DNA of 12,069 bases from NCBI GenBank assembly GCA_013042255.1, contig JABDQK010000101.1, positions 1 to 12,069 of the forward strand. Reading direction: 5' to 3'. The notes below the pieces were generated by a model. The model saw only the letters and a program-made list of their open reading frames with translations. It was not told where the DNA came from and ran no database searches. The position numbers and the translations under genes are program-made. Source of the DNA: Flavobacteriaceae bacterium (GTDB taxonomy: Bacteria > Bacteroidota > Bacteroidia > Flavobacteriales > Flavobacteriaceae). Shown piece by piece: positions 6,074 to 12,069 of the stretch. Numbering within the stretch: the stretch's first letter is position 1; the number at the start of each line of letters is the position of its first letter.

Positions 6074-8908
6074 TTAATGGGCTTCAAGCCAGTTTTCACC
6101 TACTCCAAGTTCCACATCCAGAGGGACCTTTAATTTGTAAGCCGATTCCATAGAGGCCTTGATCATCTTCTTTGCCTTTTCCAATTCCGGTTTGTAGACA
6201 TCGAAAACCAATTCATCATGTACCTGTAGTAGCATTTTCGTCCTGTATTCCCCTTCCTTCAATTTTTTGTGGATGTCGATCATGGCAATCTTTATGATAT
6301 CTGCTGCACTACCCTGTATTGGAGCGTTGATGGCATTCCTTTCTGCCGCTCCGCGAACCACTGCGTTGCTGCCATTGATATCCTTCAGATATCGGCGTCT
6401 GCCCAGTACGGTTTGTACATAGCCGTGTTCCCGAGCAAAATCAACCTGATCAGCCATATACCTGCGCAATTTAGGATAGGTCTTATAATAGGTATCGATA
6501 AGTTCTTTGGCTTCGGTTCTTGAAAGATCTGTCTGATTGCTCAATCCAAAAGCCGATACCCCGTATATGATTCCAAAATTCACTGTTTTTGCATTTCCTC
6601 GCTGTTCCCGGGTCACTTGGTCTAATGGGATATTAAACACCTTGGAGGCTGTGGAAGCATGAATATCTTCTCCATTTTCAAAGGCTTCTATCATAGTGTC
6701 TTCTTCACTGAGAGCAGCGATAATCCTCAATTCTATCTGGGAGTAATCCGCCGCAAGAAGCACATAGTCCTTGTCCCTCGAGACGAATGCCTTTCGGACT
6801 TGCCTCCCCCGTTCTGTACGGATTGGGATGTTCTGAAGATTGGGGTTATTACTGCTGAGTCTGCCGGTAGCTGCCACGGTCTGCATATAATCGGTATGCA
6901 CCCTTCCTGTACTTGGCTCTACCTGGTTCGGTAAAGCGTCCACATAGGTGCTCTTCAATTTGGCCAGACCACGGTATTCCAGCACATCTTTAATGATCTG
7001 GTGATCTTTGGCAAGATATGACAACACATCCTCAGCTGTAGAGTACTGCCCTGTTTTGGTCTTCTTTGGTTTATCAACCAATTTAAGTTTGTCAAAAAGG
7101 ATCTCACCCAACTGTTTAGGAGAGCCAATATTAAATGTCTCTCCTGCCTCATCATAAATCTTTCCTTCCAGGGCCTTGATATCTGAGTCGAGTTGCGCTG
7201 ATAAACTATTGAGGAATTCATAATCCAGATTTATCCCCTCTAATTCCATATCGGCCAGAACCCTTAAAAGTGGGATCTCAATTTCCCGGAACAGGTCCAT
7301 CGTTTTAGCCTCTTCCAATTCTTTTTCAAAATGCTCAGCCAGTTGCAGGGTGATATCAGCATCTTCTACCGCGTATTCTGTCTGCTGGTCAAGAGGGACT
7401 TCCCTCATGCTAAGCTGGTTTTTTCCTTTCTTGCCAATGAGTTCAGTTATTGAAATGGGCGTGTAATTCAGATAGGTCTCTGAGAGCACGTCCATATTGT
7501 GGCGCATATCGGGATTAATCAGGTAGTGGGCAAGCATTGTATCAAAGAGCGGCCCTTTAACTTCTACTCCGTATTTGTTTAAGACTTTGATATCATATTT
7601 GAGATTCTGTCCCACTTTTTCAATTTCTGTCGAAGAAAAAAATGGGTGAAGTTTCTCCAGGAGAGAACCTGCTTCGGTTTTATCTTCGGAGAAAGGCAGA
7701 TAAAACCCCTTCCCGGCTTCCCAGGAAAATGCAATACCAACCAATTCGGCCTGTAATGGATTCAGAGAGGTAGTTTCTGTGTCGAAGCATACCTTTTTTT
7801 GTTTGAGCAAATTTGTGAGAAACAAATCAAGGGCCATTCCGGGCTGAATGCTCTGGTAGACATGGGGAACATCTTTGATGGTTTTTCTCCCGGAAACCAC
7901 TTCCAGGGTGGCCGGAGCTGCCCCATTGCTGCCAAAGAGAGAAAATTGCCCGCTTCCTGCAGCCTGAGCTTCTTTTTTTCCAGTTTCTGTACTGGTAACC
8001 ATGGTAGGTGTTCCTTCGGTCTCGTCAGAGAAAATCTTAATGAATTGATCTCTGAGACGTCTGAATTCCAATTCTTCAAAAATCTCCTGCACCTTTTCAT
8101 TATCGGGAGGGGAAAGCTCGTAATCAGTGGCGTCAAAAGTGACGTTGCAGGTAATACATATAGTCGCCAGTTGTTTGGAGAGTCGTCCGAGTTCTGCATT
8201 TTCCTCCACCTTTTCCTTCATTTTACCTTTGAGCTGGTCCGTGTTTTTCAAGAGGTCTTCCATAGATCCGAACTCTGCGATAAATTTCTTCGCTGTTTTT
8301 TCACCCACCCCGGGTAAACCCGGAATATTGTCACTGGCGTCCCCCATCATCCCCAGGTAGTCTATGACCTGTTCAGGGCGTTCTACCCCAAATCTTTTCT
8401 GCACTTCTGGAATTCCCCAGATTTCAATACCATTGCCCATCCTTGAAGGACGGTACATAAAAATATTTTCTGAAACGAGCTGCCCGAAATCCTTATCGGG
8501 AGTAACCATAAAAACCTTGTATCCTTCTTTCTCAGCCTGTTTGGCGAGGGTGCCAATAATATCATCTGCTTCCAGTCCGGATACCTCCACAACCGGGATA
8601 TGCATGGCTTTAAGGATTTTCTGTATGTAGGGAATTGCAATCCTTATGGCATCGGGGGTTTCGTCCCTGTTTGCCTTGTATTCCGGGAACAATTCAGTTC
8701 GTTCCGTGCTACCGTCCTTATCAAAACAAACGGCGAGATGATCGGGTTTTTCCCTTCTGATTACATCGAAAAGGGAATTCATAAAACCCATGATGGCAGA
8801 GGTGTCCATCCCTTTTGAGTTGATCCTTGGATTTTTGATCAAGGCGTAATAGCCACGAAAAATTAACGCGTAGGCATCCAGTAAAAAAAGTCGTTTCTGA
8901 TCAGACAT
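6074..8908 (-). CDS. polA: DNA polymerase I
   Basis: Pol I fills gaps and removes RNA primers in repair and lagging-strand maturation. All three domains are intact in 944 residues. The 5' nuclease (1-295) has FDKDG (62-66), GLEADD (111-116), TPDKDFGQL (136-144) and GDASDNIPGLPGVGEKTA (189-206). The 3'-5' exonuclease (about 350-535) keeps its metal ligands: D376/E378 in DTET, D439 in LKYD, and Y512/D516 in YAVED, so proofreading should be active. The polymerase (about 545-944) has TGRLSSNNPNLQNIP (681-695), motif A DYSQIELR (721-728), motif B RGNAKTVNFGIIYG (770-783) and motif C VHDE (896-899). F778 sits at the sugar-selectivity position of E. coli F762. The linker at 297-335, rich in Thr, Gly and Ala, is longer than in E. 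coli (928 aa). The gene follows the asparaginase-like gene by 57 bp and probably has its own promoter. Confidence 0.98.
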   Translation of the reverse strand: MSDQKRLFLLDAYALIFRGYYALIKNPRINSKGMDTSAIMGFMNSLFDVIRREKPDHLAVCFDKDGSTERTELFPEYKANRDETPDAIRIAIPYIQKILKAMHIPVVEVSGLEADDIIGTLAKQAEKEGYKVFMVTPDKDFGQLVSENIFMYRPSRMGNGIEIWGIPEVQKRFGVERPEQVIDYLGMMGDASDNIPGLPGVGEKTAKKFIAEFGSMEDLLKNTDQLKGKMKEKVEENAELGRLSKQLATICITCNVTFDATDYELSPPDNEKVQEIFEELEFRRLRDQFIKIFSDETEGTPTMVTSTETGKKEAQAAGSGQFSLFGSNGAAPATLEVVSGRKTIKDVPHVYQSIQPGMALDLFLTNLLKQKKVCFDTETTSLNPLQAELVGIAFSWEAGKGFYLPFSEDKTEAGSLLEKLHPFFSSTEIEKVGQNLKYDIKVLNKYGVEVKGPLFDTMLAHYLINPDMRHNMDVLSETYLNYTPISITELIGKKGKNQLSMREVPLDQQTEYAVEDADITLQLAEHFEKELEEAKTMDLFREIEIPLLRVLADMELEGINLDYEFLNSLSAQLDSDIKALEGKIYDEAGETFNIGSPKQLGEILFDKLKLVDKPKKTKTGQYSTAEDVLSYLAKDHQIIKDVLEYRGLAKLKSTYVDALPNQVEPSTGRVHTDYMQTVAATGRLSSNNPNLQNIPIRTERGRQVRKAFVSRDKDYVLLAADYSQIELRIIAALSEEDTMIEAFENGEDIHASTASKVFNIPLDQVTREQRGNAKTVNFGIIYGVSAFGLSNQTDLSRTEAKELIDTYYKTYPKLRRYMADQVDFAREHGYVQTVLGRRRYLKDINGSNAVVRGAAERNAINAPIQGSAADIIKIAMIDIHKKLKEGEYRTKMLLQVHDELVFDVYKPELEKAKKMIKASMESAYKLKVPLDVELGVGENWLEAH

Positions 8909-8931
8909 AAATCAATTATTAGACAAGAAAT

Positions 8932-8939
8932 CAAAGCTA
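8932..8939 (-). promoter_or_regulatory. Candidate -7 promoter element for polA
   Basis: On the minus strand this reads TAGCTTTG, an exact TAnnTTTG match, in the 57-bp gap ahead of polA. The predicted leader is about 20 nt. The nearest upstream TTG (8956-8954) is only 14 bp away, shorter than the usual 19, so the -33 box is poor and read-through from the upstream gene is also possible. Confidence 0.4.
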
Positions 8940-8965
8940 CAAAGAATCTAAGTCAACTTAAAGGA

Positions 8966-9958
8966 TCAGCTTTTAATATAACTTGCAGCCGGGATATTTT
9001 CATGGCCCTCTCCTGTGTACTTTCGATAGGAAAATCCGGGATGGATACAATAAGCCCCTGTTTCACCAGCTTTGTTGATGGCAATAAAACCTATTTGGAT
9101 ATCCTTGTAATTCTCTTTTTTGGCAATAATTCGCTTTACCCCTTCCTCACAGGCTTGCTGTGGAGTTTTCCCCTGCCTCATCAATTCAACAATCAGGAAG
9201 CTGCCTACGGTACGCACCACTTCTTCCCCCATCCCGGTAGCTGTTGCTCCGCCAATTTCATTATCCACAAAGAGTCCGGCACCAATAATTGGAGAATCAC
9301 CCACTCTTCCGGCCATTTTATAGGCCATACCACTGGTTGTGCACGCTCCGGCTATATCTCCATTTGAATCGATGGCCAGCATCCCTATGGTATCGTGATT
9401 TTCGATATTGATCACCGGTTCGTACTGGGAAGTTTTCTTCCATTCGAGCCATTCTAGTTTCGACTTTTCTGTCAGCAGATCGTCTTCCTCAAACCCCATT
9501 TCCACAGCAAATTGCCTGGCACCTTCGCCGGCGAGCATCACATGAGGAGTTTCTTCCATCACCTTCCGGGCTACTGAAACAGCATGAACAATATTCTGAA
9601 GGTAGACTACGGCACCACATCTGCTATCCTTATCCATAATACACGCATCGAGGGTTACATTGCCGTCCCTGTCTGGTCTGCCTCCTTTCCCAACTGATTG
9701 ATTCGAGACATCGGCTTCTTCTACCATCACACCTTGTTCAACCGCATCAAGAGAACTTCCTTCCTTGGCAAGTACATCAAAGGCCCTGGCTGTTGCATTG
9801 GGCACGTCCCAGGTAGCAATTACTATAGGTTTTATGGAGTCTGTATTCTCCCCTGCCTTTTCTGCCTTGTCTTTTTCGGCGCAGGCCGCCGCCAGGGAAC
9901 CACCCAGAATGGCCGCACTTCCCAGTCCGGAGTTTTTTATGAATTTTCTTCTTTCCAT
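8966..9958 (-). CDS. Secreted N4-(beta-N-acetylglucosaminyl)-L-asparaginase / isoaspartyl peptidase family (Ntn hydrolase)
   Basis: Glycosylasparaginases cut the GlcNAc-Asn bond of N-linked glycans; close relatives act as L-asparaginases or isoaspartyl peptidases. The 330-residue precursor opens with a Tat motif (ERRKFIK, 2-8), a Gly/Ala-rich core and a candidate lipobox LAAAC (Cys26), so it is probably Tat-exported and lipid-anchored. The enzyme begins at KPIVIATW (43-50). VGKGGRPDRDGNVTLDACIMD (89-109) belongs to the family core. Autoproteolysis should occur at D189-T190 in NHDTIGMLAID, exposing Thr190 as nucleophile. The beta subunit then has GRVGDSPIIGAGLFVDNEIGGATATGMGEE (217-246), with substrate-binding R218 and D221. 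This pattern matches flavobacterial glycosylasparaginase more closely than plant-type asparaginase. The gene is divergent from cutC by 42 bp and 57 bp upstream of polA. The exact substrate is inference. Confidence 0.88.
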   Translation of the reverse strand: MERRKFIKNSGLGSAAILGGSLAAACAEKDKAEKAGENTDSIKPIVIATWDVPNATARAFDVLAKEGSSLDAVEQGVMVEEADVSNQSVGKGGRPDRDGNVTLDACIMDKDSRCGAVVYLQNIVHAVSVARKVMEETPHVMLAGEGARQFAVEMGFEEDDLLTEKSKLEWLEWKKTSQYEPVINIENHDTIGMLAIDSNGDIAGACTTSGMAYKMAGRVGDSPIIGAGLFVDNEIGGATATGMGEEVVRTVGSFLIVELMRQGKTPQQACEEGVKRIIAKKENYKDIQIGFIAINKAGETGAYCIHPGFSYRKYTGEGHENIPAASYIKS

Positions 9959-10000
9959 ACTTTAAGGATGATTATTTTTATAAGCTTAAAGATAGGGATT

Positions 10001-10723
10001 ATGATAGTAGAGGCATGTGTAAATTCACTGGAGTCGGCCCTGAATGCAGAGCAGGCGGGCGCTCAGAGAATTGAACTTTGCGCAGAGCTCACTGCCGGGG
10101 GAATTACTCCTTCTTACGGACTTATCAAAAGTGTCAGGGAAGCCCTTCAGATTCCTGTACATATCCTTATCAGGCCAAGAAGCGGTGACTTTACCTATTC
10201 AGACAAAGAATTTAAGACCATGCTTGAAGATATTGAAGTCTGCAGAGCACTGCAGGCAGATGGAATAGTGTCTGGTATTCTAGGGGAGGATTTTGAAGTG
10301 GATTGGGAGCGGACACAGGAACTAATAAAACACTGTGGTGACTGTTCTTTTACATTTCACAGGGCTTTCGACTGGGTGAAAGAACCCCTGGAGACGCATC
10401 ATAGATTACAGGAAATGGGAGTTAATACTATTCTGTCCTCAGGACAGGCTCCTACTGCGGAAGAAGGAATTGATCTATTGGATAAACTGAATAAACAGGC
10501 AGGGCATTGTATGATTATGCCGGGTGCTGGAATCCGTCATGACAATGCTCATTTGTTTAAATTGAAGGGATTTAAAGCCATCCACCTGTCTGCATCTAAA
10601 GTCAAGAAGAATTCAGATTCTGAACCTTCTTTATCCATGCAGGCACCAAGCCGAATGAAAGAGAATGAGGTACTGATCACCGATGTGGAATTGTTGAAAA
10701 AAGTTATTGAAATCGTTAATTAA
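10001..10723 (+). CDS. cutC: CutC family protein (TIM barrel)
   Basis: The 240-residue product is a full-length CutC; E. coli has 248. It shows the family signatures EACVNSLESALNAEQAGAQRIELC (4-27), GGITPSYGLIKSVRE, IPVHILIRPRSGDFTYSD, FHRAFDW, a GVNTILSSGQ strand, MPGAGI and a late HLSASK. Together these make a TIM barrel with a conserved pocket. CutC was named for copper homeostasis, but in E. coli the phenotype is now credited largely to MicL, a small RNA transcribed from within cutC, so the enzymatic role is open. I start at the ATG at 10001 because relatives begin MIVEAC(V/A)N. The frame is open far upstream, but only as antisense to the divergent asparaginase gene. The metallophosphoesterase follows 54 bp later. 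The 42-bp divergent spacing suggests joint control with the glycosylasparaginase-type gene. Confidence 0.93.
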   Translation: MIVEACVNSLESALNAEQAGAQRIELCAELTAGGITPSYGLIKSVREALQIPVHILIRPRSGDFTYSDKEFKTMLEDIEVCRALQADGIVSGILGEDFEVDWERTQELIKHCGDCSFTFHRAFDWVKEPLETHHRLQEMGVNTILSSGQAPTAEEGIDLLDKLNKQAGHCMIMPGAGIRHDNAHLFKLKGFKAIHLSASKVKKNSDSEPSLSMQAPSRMKENEVLITDVELLKKVIEIVN

Positions 10724-10757
10724 GTCTAAAACAGGAACTCGGGCTGGGGTAAAGAAA

Positions 10758-10765
10758 TATATTTG
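10758..10765 (+). promoter_or_regulatory. Candidate -7 promoter element for the metallophosphoesterase gene
   Basis: TATATTTG is an exact TAnnTTTG match. It lies 12 bp before the ATG at 10778, so transcription from it would give a leader of only about 6-10 nt. No TTTG is found 19-21 bp upstream. It may instead be a chance match with read-through from cutC. Confidence 0.35.
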
Positions 10766-10777
10766 TAAAAAAGAACT

Positions 10778-12006
10778 ATGCTAAGATGGATCGTATTTAT
10801 CGCCCTTTATATTATGCTGGGATATTATTCCCTGCAGGCTATAAAAACGGCATCGCGATTTCCCTGGGTCTATTATTCTTTTATGGCTTTGGGTTTGCTG
10901 GTGTTGGGTAATTTCATTTACCAGTTTACTTTTGGGGATAACGATGGCAGTGTGCTTAACAGACCCAGGAGTTATGCTTTTGGCTTTCTGATTGCCATGC
11001 TCACCTTCGAAATAATCACCATAATTTTCCTGTTTTCCGAAGATATTTTCAGGCTGATCTCAGCCGGAATCCAGAAAGTCTTTGGTTCTTCTACCGAATT
11101 TAGTCTGCCGGCACGAAGGAGATTCCTGAGTATGATGGCCATGGGGATCGCTGCTATTCCCTTTAGTGCTTTGCTATATGGGATGTATCGGGGGAAATAT
11201 AATTTTCAGGTACTGACTTATGATCTGGAGTTTGAGGATCTGCCTGATGCTTTCCACAATTATCAGATCACACAGATTTCAGACATCCATAGTGGTAGTT
11301 TTGACAATCGGAAAAAAATTAATATGCAGTCAATCTTATCAACGAGCAGGAAAGTGATGTAATACTTTTTACGGGAGATATGGTCAATAATATGGCTCTT
11401 GAAATGGAACCATGGAAAGCACTTTTCTCAACCCTAAGGGCTAAGGATGGTAAATTTTCAATCCTCGGAAATCATGACTACGGGGACTATGTGGAATGGG
11501 ATACACCTAGTCTTAAGGAGCAGAATCTGAATGTTCTGAAGGATATGCAGGCAGAAATGGGTTTTGATCTGCTTCTCAACGAACATCGCTATCTTCAGAA
11601 AGGAAAGGACAAACTGGCTTTGCTGGGAGTGGAGAACTGGGGTAGAGGTGGCTTTAAAAAGGCAGGAGACCTTAAAAAGGCAGTTGAAGGAATAGAGAAG
11701 AACGATTTTAAAATTCTGATGAGCCATGATCCGTCACACTGGGAAGATGTGGTGATTCATGATGATTATCATTATCACCTCACGCTGAGTGGTCATACGC
11801 ACGGGATGCAATTTGGAATTGAAATTCCGGGCTGGGTGAAATGGAGTCCGGTAAAATGGCGCTATAAATACTGGGCAGGAATCTATGAAGAACTCGGACA
11901 GTATATCAATGTAAACCGAGGTTTTGGCTTTTTAGGATATCCCGGACGGGTGGGGATCTGGCCTGAAATTTCCGTAATCCGACTAAAAAAGAAAGGTCAG
12001 GTGTGA
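10778..12006 (+). pseudogene. Membrane-anchored metallophosphoesterase, split by one frameshift
   Basis: This is a calcineurin-like phosphoesterase (PF00149-type, like membrane-linked YkuE/YaeI relatives) read in two frames. The first part (from the ATG at 10778) has four hydrophobic helices at about residues 4-22, 31-51, 66-88 and 117-137, then the first metal motif DIH (169-171) in QISDIHSGSFDN. It then drifts into unrelated residues and stops at 11360-11362. The other frame, open from 11323, gives AVNLINEQESDVILFTGDMV, then GNHDYGD, MSHDPSHWE and SGHTHGMQFG. These are the remaining metal ligands, and the frame ends at TGA (12004-12006). Joining ..KKINM to AVNLIN.. near 11326 restores a normal protein of about 409 residues, as if one base were lost (ATGCAGTC for ATGGCAGTC). 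Either the gene is inactivated or the base is an assembly error. The substrate, possibly a phospholipid head group, is unknown. Confidence 0.85.
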
Positions 12007-12069
12007 ATGTTACGTTAAAGAACTCATACAAAACCTGTGTTTTCTTAGCTTTTTAACATTTTTTCTTAC

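Noticed and set aside
7799..8317. 172-codon plus-strand open frame inside polA
   Set aside because: It is a shadow of polA coding bias, with no recognisable domain, start signal or context, while the minus strand encodes continuous conserved Pol I.
9698..10000. Upstream extension of the cutC frame by 101 codons
   Set aside because: It is antisense to the N-terminal part of the asparaginase-type gene, and relatives of CutC start at MIVEAC, encoded at 10001.
11311..11323. Programmed -1 frameshift on the 7-A run in the metallophosphoesterase gene
   Set aside because: A -1 slip there reads straight into a TAA at 11320-11322, and no stimulatory hairpin follows.
12007..12069. Terminator or new gene at the right edge
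   Set aside because: The AT-rich tail has only a weak A4/T4 match and no open frame or stable stem, so nothing can be supported.

Overview
The window looks like core chromosome of a marine-type member of the Flavobacteriaceae (phylum Bacteroidota). The evidence is the wording of the ribosomal proteins (L13 beginning [16 protein letters not shown]9, EF-Ts, RRF), the gene order rplM-rpsI-rpsB-tsf and pyrH-frr, promoters of the TTTG-N19-TAnnTTTG class rather than the E. coli type, weak or absent Shine-Dalgarno sequences, and lipoproteins with short Bacteroidota-style lipoboxes. The family is inferred from recalled sequence style, not from a search.

Layout. Positions 1-299 (minus) hold the N-terminus of an RND/MMPL-type exporter that runs off the left edge. 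Positions 300-518 are a divergent control region with a 15-bp perfect palindrome and a candidate promoter. Positions 519-647 (plus) encode a 42-residue single-pass membrane protein. From 663 to 5265 everything is on the minus strand: the translation cluster rplM-rpsI-rpsB-tsf, an intrinsic terminator, then pyrH-frr. A strong-looking promoter with A-tracts lies upstream of rplM. Positions 5504-6001 (plus) encode a lipocalin-like lipoprotein. It is convergent with polA (6074-8908, minus), and the two share a bidirectional terminator. Upstream of polA on the same strand lies a secreted glycosylasparaginase-type Ntn hydrolase with a Tat and lipoprotein signal (8966-9958). Divergent from it are cutC (10001-10723, plus) and a membrane-anchored metallophosphoesterase (10778-12006, plus) whose reading frame is broken once near 11326.

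How the genes work together. L13, S9, S2, EF-Ts and RRF supply ribosome assembly, elongation and recycling. UMP kinase supplies pyrimidine nucleotides and DNA polymerase I handles repair and Okazaki-fragment processing. This is ordinary growth-linked housekeeping. The right third is accessory envelope and catabolic functions.

I see no mobile element, CRISPR array, tRNA, rRNA or defence system, and nothing that amounts to a new multi-gene system. The points most worth a second look are: ribosomal protein S2 carrying an extra helix-hairpin-helix domain; an rpsB leader with mutually exclusive pairings; the broken metallophosphoesterase; the tiny membrane protein; and the pairing of CutC with the glycosylasparaginase.
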